NCBI GenBank assembly: GCA_028023455.1
Contig: JAQFVV010012513.1
Span: forward strand, 567,001 to 631,000
DNA from: Epiperipatus broadwayi
Taxonomy: Eukaryota > Onychophora > Udeonychophora > Euonychophora > Peripatidae
DNA length: 64,000 nt
Reading direction: 5' to 3'
How positions within the stretch are numbered: position 1 is the stretch's first letter; every line of letters begins with the position of its first letter. The notes under the pieces are model-generated. The model ran no database searches. It worked only from the letters and a program-made list of their open reading frames with translations, and was not told where the DNA came from. Made by a program: the position numbers and the translations under genes. Positions 12,180 through 23,139 of this stretch are shown piece by piece.

Positions 12180-13815
12180 TGTGTGCATGTATATACACAA
12201 TACCACACCTGTGTGCATGATACATAATACTACACCTATATATAAAAAACAAAAAAACAACTCAAATTAAAAACTAAGTTTGTGCTTAGCAAACACTAAA
12301 TATTTATCTATAAATTACTATTGAGTTAGGCAAAACTCCATACATATTTAAAAGTTAAATTTTCTCTAATATGCAGAATTGGTTGTGTGTGTATATATAT
12401 ATTGTAACCATCTACATATACATATACACGAGAACTATGTTAAATTAAAAATATTACTATCTTGAAACAGACTTGGCTCAGCCTGAACATGAACAAATCC
12501 AAAGGAGTAAGACTTAGGCTAGCATGAATGAATATACCTAAGGAAGGTCAATCCCACTGACCTCATCTTCATACTACATTATATCAACTTTAACCATCAA
12601 CAAGTAACAATAATAAATGTATTATTAAAAACTGACATGGCTTAATATAATCATGAGTAAACATAAATAGAGGCCACAAGGCACTACCGATTCTTATACT
12701 ACATTAAATCAGCCCTCCATCTCCTATGGCTAATATTCAACATTGATTAAATTAACTTCAAGATCTAAAGCAAAAATGTTACAAGATAAATTTAGTTTGC
12801 ATTTCTACCTAAATAGTTAATGATCAGGAAGGCATCCATCTATGAAATGAATATGGAGTTAGCATTATGAGTTGGATAGTAAATGAATTAAGATGTAGAA
12901 GATTAAATGGATTATAAAAAAAACAAATGGTAATTAACTGAATGGACTAAAGAGTGAGAAGAAAAAAATATATGTTAAGGTGGTGAATAACTAAGATGGT
13001 GATAGAATATGGGTTAGTGATAGATGAATCAATTATGATAATGACTTAAGATGAAATGAGGATGAAAAATAAAAGAAAGAAAAATATGAATGAGCTATGA
13101 TAACAATGTTGATGGTGAAGAATGAGATCCTGAACTATAAAGCTAATGTCAAACAACAGTGAAAAAAATGAAACAAAGCAAGGGGTTCTAAGCTTGACCA
13201 AAACAAGATATCTAACCACTGAATTAGATTATAAATTTTAAACTAGAAAAGAAACTTACATCTTAAAATTACACAGAATCAATTAAATGAAAAGAATAAA
13301 CATAAGAGATCAAAGCAAAGCATAATAAATAACTTAAGAAATGAAAAAATATAATAGATTCAGAATTGAGATTATTAATTTACCTTTTTCAGGGTTTAAA
13401 TAACTTAATATTACTATTTAGAAAGATATATTTGTATCAGTGAGAGGGATTTTGCCACTACCCAAATATAACAAGCAAAGACAAAATAGAATTAATAAAG
13501 AACATTTGACAATTCCAATAGTAACAATAATATAAACTTTAAATTTTATGAAGTATTATTAAATTTTTAATAAAGTAAATATAATAATCTACAAACTATT
13601 TTTTATTTAATGACTATGGACAATGTGATGAAGATCAGTGAATGATGTAGGCAAACAGGTTATTCCAAAAGTAAATATTTCATCTTTAAAACATTATTTA
13701 AAAATAATACATGTGCACTTAAGATCAACAGTGTTTTGATCATAAGCGATACAAGTTTACGTACTATAAATATGAGAGTTTAGAAAAACTTATTTTGATA
13801 AGCTGACACACAATA
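12180..13815. other. Intergenic DNA with a diverged duplication, no gene
   Basis: No gene was found. Between about 12465 and 12725 two diverged copies of a ~180-base block follow each other; both hold a phrase like CATACTACATTATATCA or CTTATACTACATTAAATCA. A purine-rich, ATG/GAT-rich tract runs through 12840-13130. The rest is AT-rich unique sequence. Confidence 0.45.
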
Positions 13816-13816
13816 A

Positions 13817-14341
13817 AATCTACTATTAAACAGGCAAAACTCTCCATATAATAGTGCCACCCTGTGCCAACCAGAGTAATCAATGAATGCCAGAAGGCTT
13901 GTGCATAAAATCCCCATCTGGTGCCTACTCATCCAATACCCCCAGACTAGTTTCTGGCTTGTGGCCTTCTTCAGTGAGGAGCCTTGGATCTGAGAGCACT
14001 GAACCTAGATCTTAGGATCTAATGCAACCTCCAGCATCCACCTTTTATATCTACTTAACTACAAAACTATGAGAATGAAATTGAAAACACAATAATATTT
14101 TCAATCTAAGCTCAATAGTTTATATAGTCATATGGGTCTGAATTCAGTTCAGCACCCATACATTTTGCTGTTTTTGGCTCTTTAACAACCATAGCCACCA
14201 CTATTCTATTAGGCAGTATTAGTGTTAAACCACTAAACATCACATGATTACCATCTCTTATGCTAGCACATAACTGTTAGCAAACAGGCAAAACTCTCCA
14301 TATAGTAGTGCCACCCTGTGCCAACCAGAGTAATCTACTAT
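13817..14341 (-). mobile_element. Family A retroelement, full 1.11-unit copy with TSD
   Basis: The most complete family A copy. A 51-base block (13831-13881) recurs directly at 14285-14335 with one difference, so the insertion is a head-to-tail repeat with a 454-base period that runs 51 bases past one unit. The phrase AATCTACTAT occurs at both borders (13817-13826 and 14332-14341), a 10-base target-site duplication that partly overlaps the element end. A duplication of this length points to retrotransposition. The minus strand carries a type I hammerhead-like motif (13931-13989). No protein is encoded, so mobilisation must be in trans. The strand given is that of the ribozyme motif. Confidence 0.85.
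13931..13989 (-). ncRNA. Type I hammerhead ribozyme-like motif (family A)
   Basis: On the minus strand: helix I strand ATCCAA-GGC-TCCTCA, core CTGAAGA (13968-13974; CUGANGA), helix II with GGC/GCC around loop CACAA, then GAAA (13951-13954), minimal helix III ACTAGT (self-complementary), cleavage triplet GUC (C at 13945), and the returning helix I strand TGGGGG-TA-TTGGAT. Helix I pairs 6 bp (wobbles included), has a 3/2 internal loop, then 6 more pairs. All catalytic core bases are present. The one oddity is an A-A mismatch at the first helix II position. Related sites in the window are at 28000, 35601, 40646, 45486 and 48221. Confidence 0.75.
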
Positions 14342-15255
14342 ATTGACTAATGATGATTTTTATGACAACAATAAAATAATATGTTGATATCAATAACAAT
14401 ATGCATAGTGTTTAGCAATAAGGCCATGAACAATTAAATATATTTTCAAACAAAATTTATTTACATTATTTACAAGTTTGTGAATATATTAATAACAACA
14501 AAGAAAACATACATAATCTTGGACAATCATGAACAGAAATTTACATAGAATACGATTTAATTAGATCATTATGCAACTAAGGGAAGATCTCTTAGGATCT
14601 ATTTACCATTTTAATAAATTATCTTTTAATTTATTATTACTTAAACCTATAACTTACATCGAGTTTTTTTTTTTACTTTACCTATTTATTAAGAGCATAA
14701 TTTTAAGAACTTATCCACTTTAAATAGACACAGGCAATATATTTCAAAATTCCTATCCAATAAGCTACCAATACTATATTGTATAAGATACTACTATGAA
14801 TATAATAATTTAAACTACCATATGTTACTAGAAACTATTGACTTCTTGTTTTAAACCGTTTATTAAGGCTATTAAACATCCAACACTGCTTTAAGAATCA
14901 AGACTATTATTATTATACATTTTAATTATTAGTTTTACCTTAAGGACTCTTTTAAGATTGATGAAAAAATATTACATTCTAAACAAATTGGGTATAAATG
15001 ATAACTAACACAGATTAATGGTATAGATGACATCATCTCAAATGGATAGGCATTAAGTAACAATCTACTGTAAAAATTAACTTTGACTAATATTATCTTT
15101 TATCATCATTTTTCTCAATGCTAAGTACAATCTATATTTTCAAATAATTTATTTCAGAAACGATTCTGCTATTATCAATACTGAACCATTAGAATTTAGG
15201 AATATGGAACATAATAAAACATGATATCTCCAGAGATATAATAGAGTTGAGCTAA
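14342..15255. other. Intergenic AT-rich DNA, no gene seen
   Basis: Unique-looking AT-rich sequence. No coding region, RNA gene or clear repeat was seen. Confidence 0.5.
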
Positions 15256-15261
15256 GAAAAG

Positions 15262-15597
15262 AGAATAAACTTACAACCTAGACCACAATCACCTCATGAC
15301 TACATATGGTCTGTAATCCTGGTGTCACTTCTGGAGCACCTTTAGGGATATAAAAGGAAGGAGTGATCAATCCTTTGTTTAAATAGAATAGACTTACAAC
15401 CTATACCACAATCACCTCATGACTACATATGGTCTGTAATCCTGGTGTCACTTCTGGAGCACCTTTAGGGATATAAAAGGAAGGAGTGATCAATCCTTTG
15501 TTTAAATAACTAAACCAACACATGATTTGAAATCCCAGTGTTACTTTTGTGGATATGAGAAAAAGGAAGGGGCAGTCAATCCCTTATTTAATAATTA
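15262..15597. repeat. Tandem repeat, 123-bp unit, ~2.7 copies
   Basis: Two nearly identical 123-base units follow each other (15262-15384 and 15385-15507), both with CACCTCATGACTACATATGG and GGGATATAAAAGGAAGGAGT. A diverged partial third unit runs to about 15597. The high identity of the first two suggests a recent duplication. No function is visible. Confidence 0.85.
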
Positions 15598-16467
15598 GAT
15601 CAATACACTACAAAAGTATGGCCTTAATTTGCTCAAAATTTGATGGGCATAATTCATGATTCACCCACGATAATCATTTATATCATTATTCAGAGTAAGG
15701 GAATAAGTACATATGATGTGATACAGCATGGGTCTGCCACAGATTCCAAATATTATACACTTATCATAATCATTCAACATGATAACAGACAAATATCATA
15801 CTAATATCATTTACCATGAGTATATAAAGACACTAGAAAAATGGAATATATTACTATTTGACACATAAAAATTATAACTATCATTATCAATTCGAGAATG
15901 ACTCATAAATATAACTGTCATTAGCTAATAATTAGTTAAGTATTACATATAAAAATACCATATTTAATGCATCTAAATTAATTAGAATTGGATATTATAC
16001 ACTTATTACTATTTAGCAATTGTATCTTTTATTCTAGAATGAAAAATATTAACAATAAATTGTAATAGTTTATTGAGAAATTTTAACCTTCTTATCTGTG
16101 TTCATATTTTAAAAATGAACGGAATTTATAATAAATAAGATTACTTTTACTCTTTTTATTATTTTTCATATTTAAACAAGTTTATATTTATATCACAAAT
16201 TTTATTACCTCCATAAATCGGGTTTTATATCTGTGACACAGAAATATGCAATATTACAAGGGGTATATTAACTAGATATAATAAACGATCATTACATAAA
16301 GTTCTTGTTTTGTATTTCTTCTTGTAACATTAAGAGAATGATGTCTTGATTGCAACCATTTAAAATCTGCATTGTGATACGATTGATAAATATTATTTTC
16401 CGCGTGCGTCTATTTCATATTTATTTATTAGTCTAAATTGTAATCCTAGTATATTGCTGGATCTAAA

Positions 16468-16602
16468 AACAGTTGTAGTTTTTTTTTTCCTTTATGTGTC
16501 ATAGCATCGGCCGGGAAGCAAACCCGCGAACCCGGGACAACTGCTTGTAAAGCAGCTGTGCTGACCTCTCGACCACCAACGCTTGACAACAGTTGTAGTT
16601 TT
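16468..16602 (-). mobile_element. Short tRNA-derived SINE with 15-bp TSD
   Basis: Direct repeats AACAGTTGTAGTTTT (16468-16482 and 16588-16602) flank a ~105-base antisense insertion. Read on the minus strand it starts with GTCAAGCGTTGGTGGTCGAG (tRNA-like 5' end and A box), has an anticodon-like arm CTGC-TTTACAA-GCAG, a B box region with GGTTCGCGGGTTTGCTTCCC, and closes with CGGCCGATGC. A short TATGACACATAAAGGAAAA tail runs into the duplication. The element is essentially a tRNA head plus a tail, with no body. The T arm has an ~8-base insertion relative to its relatives, so it is not a tRNA gene. Confidence 0.85.
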
Positions 16603-16609
16603 CGTCCAT

Positions 16610-18235
16610 TAACTTCAATACTTTGTTATTCCAGAAATTAAGAAAAAAATTGAAGATAAACATTGATTCTTATCTTCATCACCTATGTGGATTTTATATA
16701 CTTTATTGACTAATGGCACTATTTAATGATTAACACATTATAAATCCGATCTATAATATGATTAACACAATAATTAATATATCAAAATTAAGTTGATATT
16801 TGATTCAATATTAGTGAAATCCTACAAATCGGTTTAATACACAAGTCAATTCCATTTGTTACCGCAAGTCACATGATGGTATATTCATTTTTGCCCTAAA
16901 GTGAATTTTAAACCAATGTTGAAAATACTTCATATTAAAAAATCGCAATAAATATTTTGTAAATTTTTATACTTTAATGTCTTCATTTATTTATTTTATC
17001 AGATAGGTATAGGTTATAAATATGCTCTTAGCTTTTATTGAATTGCAATATAACATTTTTTTTTAAATTTATTTTCTCCACGTAATGAACTTAATACAGC
17101 ATAATAAAATTGTGATAGTTGGAGTTAGTTTTAATATAATATTTCACATTAGTTTAAACATGTCAAGTGCCTTATAAATTCAAAATTGCAATAAAAGACA
17201 TTAGGTATCTCCTATCTTTGGTCTGCTACTTTTGAATTTATTCTGACTGAAAATACAACATAATTCTCTTTTCTTTCTTCTTGCTGTCCCAAATAAGCCA
17301 TGATTATTTTTATAATGCACACAGTAAATATAATAATTAAATCATTTATAAAATAAAGAGTAAAATTTCATGCTTATGAACTTCTTATTGGGTTTTGATG
17401 GGGTTTTTCTCCAATATGTCTACCAGTTTTAAATGTGAACTTCTAATGATCATTAATTGACACTTGTGGTGTGTTTTATGTGTATAGGTCAAATGGAGTT
17501 CCTACTCCATTAGTTACAAGTTAAAATCCAATTCAATTCCATTTTTAATTCAGTTCAAATAATTTACATCATCCCAGTTTTTAATTCTGTCCAGTTTTTG
17601 TTATCTTTTCTTCAGTTCAATTTCCTTACCCATCTGTTCTCTCTTATAAAAATCTATGTTGACTTATTTATAAAGTTTTACCAGGGAGGATGATTGTACA
17701 AATTAACAGACCAATTGAATTGTTGTATGTGCATACATTAACATACAATTAACAATTCTCCATTTATAAGCATAAATGATAACTAATTAAGCTGTTCAAA
17801 ACTATGTTAAATTGCAATAAAAACATGCTTGAGAATTAATTATAAAGATTAATTTAGAATAACTATAATTTTAAGTATTTTTGACTATTATTTAATAACA
17901 AAATACCAACATATTCCTATACTTCTAATTTAATCATAACATTAATAAATTATTACTGTGATACTATTGAAATTCGTCCATCTGATAGACTGCATATAAA
18001 AAGTGTCATACACAATCTGGCAGAGGGCTAGCACATCTCCTGAACATCCCAATTCTTTACCACTCTCAGGAGATTTATTGATGAAATTTACTTATTTTTA
18101 TAATATAATTTAGCAATCATAATAACACACCATTGATATTGTACATATATTTAATATTGAATAGCTATTATTAATTAAAATTTAAAATTTTATATAATTA
18201 ACCATTTAAATAGGTCCTGACAAACATCGAGCCCA
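16610..18235. other. Intergenic AT-rich DNA, no gene seen
   Basis: AT-rich unique sequence. Short direct echoes occur around 17500-17620 (CAATTCAATTCCA, CAGTTCAA). No gene or element could be supported. Confidence 0.5.
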
Positions 18236-18247
18236 TCCATAAGTTTA

Positions 18248-18249
18248 CA

Positions 18250-18302
<53 letters not shown>

Positions 18303-18348
18303 CAGAATCTGAATATATATATATATATATATTGGCAGAATCTGAATT
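18248..18348. repeat. TA microsatellite with a duplicated flank
   Basis: Long TA runs, the second shorter. Both are followed by TTGGCAGAATCTGAAT, so the microsatellite plus its flank has been duplicated in tandem. Confidence 0.9.
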
Positions 18349-18894
18349 TAATTATATTAGTATTCAATACACTTATGTTTAAAAAACAAGGTACTTCTAA
18401 ATATATAGCATTATTGCATTATATAACATTTCTAGATTATAGTTTTTAGAATATTGACTCTTTTCTTTACCCAAACTTAAGATCTGTTTGTGTGTATATA
18501 CATTAATAAATTCTGAACAAATTAAATAAGAACATTTTTTATGCATATTACAACATTAGATTTTATGAAAGAATGAGTTAAAAGATAGGCTTATTTTGTA
18601 ATGTTAAGGATTTTGCTTTATTTACAATTTGAAACTTTACATTTTAAAAATACATTTTTTGTATATTTATTTATGTATTTGGCATTATATATAATTGGAA
18701 AAAGAAGGGTCTTTATTTTACATGTGCTTAATCAAATTTTACACATGAACTGAGATTTTGAAAAAAAGATATAGAGAGCAATGAAAAAAAGGAGAAAGAT
18801 ATAAAGCAGAAATAAAAAGAAGAGAAGTTGGAGAGAAGAAGGGAAAAGAGAGATTAGCAAGCAGGAAAGAAAAAAATAAGTACAAGAGAGATAA

Positions 18895-18965
18895 AGAAAG
18901 AGAGATAAAAAAAAAAAAAAAAAAAAGAATTTTTTTTTTTTTTTTTTTTTAACCCCCCCCCCTTT
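18895..18965. repeat. Back-to-back poly-A, poly-T and poly-C tracts
   Basis: About 20 A, a short GAA link, about 22 T, then about 10 C follow each other directly, after a purine-rich region. An A-run against a T-run can form a hairpin. This is either true low-complexity DNA or a sequencing/assembly trouble spot. The antisense frame running through it is an artefact of the homopolymers. Confidence 0.9.
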
Positions 18966-19738
18966 AAGAACAAAAATACTAGCAGTCCTCAATTCATTTC
19001 ATTTTCTGCAGTTTCATAAATGCCATGCATGCCAACAATCGACTTCCCACATATTGGGCTATAAAATTATGAAAAAGTCATTCTGCTTTACTTCTCTTGG
19101 AGTTCAAACTCAACGAACATGTAGGCTAGCTACAGTCTTTCTTTTCAAAGATGTTTTCCTGTACTCTAATAACTATCGTCTAATATGAACCCGCTAATTT
19201 ATTGAAATACAAAGATTCTTAAAAACAGAATGATTACATTTTTTTAAAAAAATTAATAACAAGATAATGATTAAATTACCATATTTTGGTCTTTAATCAA
19301 CATTAATCAAAACGTAAATAGATTAAAAATATCTTCATCATTTAAATAAAAAATACATTGTTTTAAATAAAAAAAAATATTTTTATTTTTTTGTTACATT
19401 TAAAATGTAGACTTTTATCAAAATCAGAACTAAGTCAAATAAAAGCATTTATATTAAATAAAATAGATTTTTTTTTTATATTTTAACTTTAAATGACTTA
19501 TAGCATTTTAAAAATATCAAAATATATTTTTAATTAGTTTCTTAGTTTTTCCATATTTTATTTTAAATAATTATATATGTAAATTAGACCTGTGTTCATC
19601 TGTATTTTCATTTTAAGCTTTTAAAATATAAGCGTTCTTGTACCTTATTGCATGCCACAAGACCATTCCATCTTAATACGTATGTGATGTAAATGTAATA
19701 ATCAATTATCTATGTGGATTTATGGTTTAATATATAAA

Positions 19739-20612
19739 TATAGGAGGGGTGACCCATAAATAACAGAAATTTTGTAAAAAAAAACAAACATGTGAATTTA
19801 TTTTTTTGGTGTTACAAACTGAATCATTTTCAAAGTACAGTCCATTTAAATCTAAATGTGTTTTTCTGTTTGAAGTATTTTGGAACCTCTTGAAAAGTAG
19901 ATCATTTTAATGCCTGCATTGGGTTTTTTTCAGCTTCTAATTCCACAAAAAAAAAATGAAGCACTTTTTTGTTCGAGAGGAGAAAAAAAAGTTACATGGA
20001 ACAAGGTTGGGTGAATATGGCTGATAAATAAGCTGGGCCTTGCTGAGTTTAATTAAAAATTTGTTTCATTTTTAAGACTTTGAGTGTTAACACATCATTG
20101 TGGTAAAGCATGCACTTTCTATTAACCTAATAATCAGACATTTCAATTTACCACATCATGCAAACTTTTCACAACTTGTAGGTTTTAAATGCCTAGTTAA
20201 TGTGAGTGAACACTCTTTAGATCCAATAAAGTCAGCAACATCTTAACATTGGATTTGACTTGACTTTATCGTAGGGGAGGAGACATGGTGCATTTGATGC
20301 TTCCATTAAATGCCTCCTAAACTTATGCTTTCTCCAGATCAGCTTGCTTGGAAACTGTTTCAAGCATTACACCTGTTTTTCCTGCCATTTTCTTTAACAA
20401 AAAACAGAATTTCATGTTTTATCTTTTCAGCCATTACAAAAACTTTTAACAATAACATTTACTACATGATATCATGATTTCCACCAATAATAACAGTCAG
20501 CAGAATAATGCAGGGGGGGTCCTCTCAAGAAGGTCTAGCAGCAGAAGCATATACTACAATCTATTTGCTTTTCAGAGAATAATTCTGGTTATTTTTGTGG
20601 ATATCCCTTTAT
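19739..20612 (-). mobile_element. Mariner-type DNA transposon, internally deleted copy 1
   Basis: The left end (TAGGAGGGGTGACCCATAAA, then TAACAGAAATTTTG) and right end (CAGAATTATTCTC... read antisense, ATTTTTGTGGATATCCC on the plus strand) are imperfect terminal inverted repeats of about 30 bases, bounded by TA. On the minus strand, pieces of a mariner transposase are visible: an N-terminal start with EKIKHEILFFVKENG, and a C-terminal TQP-C region where PYSPDLAPCDF would lie. The copy is ~870 bases against ~1.3 kb for an intact mariner, with many stops. It is related to the copy at 21818. Confidence 0.7.
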
Positions 20613-20954
20613 ACATATGTAATGCTCAAAATTAATTCTTTTTAAGTAGGTATTGCTATGATTATTTGATCTGCTCTTCACCCACAGTATTTGATGATAA
20701 ATACTATAAAAGAGTGATCATCTTTTATTGATTCCTTCATTGTCATATAGAGGATCATGATGAACAACTTCGGAAAAAAAGAAAGTTTGGAAACCAATTA
20801 AATTTTAATAAAGTGGTATTTCAGTTCACAGAGCAGAGCAATTTCTTCTCATCTTTCAACTTCACAAAGATTTAAATTATAAATATATAAAGATAAACAT
20901 TTTAAATTAACTTGAAATATCTTACAAACATCATACATCTAAAAATAATTGACC

Positions 20955-21012
20955 ATGTTTTATTTAAAATATGACATTTTTGACTGACTGGCAGTCTTCT
21001 TCAGATATTTAA
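20955..21012 (-). repeat. Family C repeat fragment
   Basis: Read on the minus strand it contains CTGAAGAAGACTGCCAGTC followed by AGTCAAAA, a decayed form of the family C phrase (CTGAAGA, GACTG...CAGTC, GAAAC) seen intact near 42829. It is too short to place borders. Confidence 0.5.
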
Positions 21013-21817
21013 AAAAACTGATACCTATTTATTACAAACAAAACACTAATAAGAGTGGGAGAAGTTTTAGCTGATTTGATTTTTATTTCTATAATAAAGC
21101 TGTTCATGAATATTCTCCCTATGACAATGTAGAGAAATATAAAGAGGCTGTTCTTTTATTGCCATGGCTAAAGGTCAAAGGGCAAATCTATTGTTCATAG
21201 CAACAGTTGCTTTAAGCATTAATATATGCATATATATATATATAAAGAGCTGTTTATGTATATAGTAATATGTTTTTAATTTGTAACAATCATTACGGAA
21301 TCACTCCTCTACACAAGTTCTGTATAGATTTAAACACTTCATAAATACTCTCCTTTCTAAACATAAAGTAAAGTCTTTTGAAAAGATAGAATGAATCATC
21401 CTATCATTTTAATCTAAGTGTCTATGCAAAGGAAAATCTTAAGCATTTGGAAATGAGTACTGGGAGATCTCAATTAGTCACTTTTAATTCCAATTAGTAT
21501 GTCTTAATGATTGACATTTGTAAAATTTTTACAATTTTTTGCATGTCAGTATTATATGTAATGTTAAATGTATATATGAATTATTATTTATATAGCACTA
21601 TTTTTACTATATACATATGCTAAATGAATACAAAGCAATGATATAATATTTTTACAGTGTTACCTATGTTTAGAACAACCAAGTCTGAATTAAGCAACAT
21701 TAGTAAAAATAAATCTCTTATTTTATGGGTTGGAAGTTGTTAAGTATATTGTTTTCAAGACTATTCTAAAGACAATTATATATATATGAGCATAACATTA
21801 ATTATCAACAAACTATA

Positions 21818-22650
21818 TATAAGGGGATATCTAAAAGTATGGAGTTTTGTAATAAAAATGGTGTGTTTATTTTTAGGTCTTACAAATTGTATCTCCTTTA
21901 AAGTACTATCCATTTTTCATTTTTTGGAAGTAATCCTAAAACTCTGGCAAAGTGATGTCTCTTAATGCCTCCATTACTGTTTCTTCACCACAAAACCTTT
22001 CCTTTTGAGACATTTTTTCATTTGGGGGAATTAAAAGAATTCACAGCAAGGTCAGATAAATAATTCTGATATATAGGCTGAGTTATGCTGTTTTTTAACT
22101 AAAAATTGTTCCAAACTCAAGGATTGTGTGCTGGCATTACTGTCATGGTGGCATTTTGATTCCCCATATTGCCACCAATTGGGATAGTTTCTTTCTGCTT
22201 CATCATGCAAATGTTTTAGAATGTGTAAATTTTGAATGAATTCTGGATGAACCATTTCATTATGTCAAAGAAAAATAGCAGTATTGACATTGGACTTGAT
22301 GTGCCATGCCTTTTTGGGACATGGACCATTTGATAATTCCATTAAACCAGTCATAAACGTGTTTTTCCTGGAGTAGTTTGCTTTGAATGTGTTTCAAGCA
22401 TTTTAACTGCTTCCCCTGCCACTTTCCCTAACAGAAAACAAAATATTGTTTTGTTCCAACTTTTCAGTCATTATAAAAATTGACTAATAACCAAGTCACA
22501 TGACAAACATTTACAGCATGGCACCATGATTTCACTTGTTGATGGTGGCCAGCAGAATAATGCAGGGGATACTGCTAAAAGGCATCTAGTCACAGAAACA
22601 TTATGATGTGCTTGTCCTCCATAGAATTATTCTGTTTTTGCTCCCCCCCC
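21818..22650 (-). mobile_element. Mariner-type DNA transposon, internally deleted copy 2
   Basis: The left end AAGGGGATATCTAAAAGTAT is followed by GGAGTTTTG, similar to the copy 1 ends. The right end is damaged by a C-run and CA microsatellite. The minus strand frame at 22052-22255 carries recognisable transposase: LHILKHLHDEAERNYPNWW, then HHDSNASTQSLS (the second catalytic Asp region, normally HHDNAPAH) and FLVKKQHNSAY. Downstream, across stops, come FPQMKKCLKRKGF (normally FPKMK..LKG..F). It is inactive, and ~1.2 kb from copy 1 in the same orientation. Confidence 0.75.
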
Positions 22651-22668
22651 CCACACACACACATAATA
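22646..22668. repeat. C-run plus CA microsatellite
   Basis: About a dozen C then (CA)n, replacing the expected mariner right terminus. Confidence 0.9.
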
Positions 22669-23037
22669 ATGTTTTGGTAATATATATTGGAAACAATGAT
22701 ACAATTTACATTTTAATAGAAATAACATTAATATGTAACAAAGTATAATAGCAATGCTGTAAGTCATGTGATCATGATGTGATGTTATAAACAATACAGC
22801 AGTCAGTTTTGGCTACTATGTTTTAATAAATATACTACTTGAAGCTCTGATATTTAGGATATATTATAGTGAAGATATAGTTACATCATATTCTTTTCCA
22901 AAGTACTCTGGTTAAACAATCAATGTCTTATTTAATATTTGGCAAGTATGGAGAAATAATTTTAATTCTGAGAATGTTGAGATCAAAAAAATTGCAGTAG
23001 AATCACATGCTTTACGCTTTTGAGAGAACTAATATGT

Positions 23038-23133
23038 TTTTTTTTTATATGTCAAATGCATTGACTGGGAAGCGAACCCAGGACAGCTTCTTGGAAGGCG
23101 GCTATGCTAACCACTAGGCCATCAATGCTTGAC
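23038..23133 (-). mobile_element. Short tRNA-Gly(UCC)-derived SINE
   Basis: On the minus strand: GTCAAGCATTGATGGCCTAG, then TGGTTAGC (A box), anticodon arm with CTTCCAA (UCC), CTGGGTTCGCTTCCC (B box), AGTCAATGC closing, then a TTTGACATATA and A-rich tail. This is the same family as 2231 and 16483. No clear target-site duplication was found. Confidence 0.8.
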
Positions 23134-23139
23134 TACTAT

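Noticed and set aside
18732-18992. Antisense 86-codon frame
   Set aside because: Translation of poly-A/poly-T and poly-C tracts.
22052-22255. 67-codon antisense frame as an independent gene
   Set aside because: It is a piece of mariner transposase and was annotated as part of that relic.
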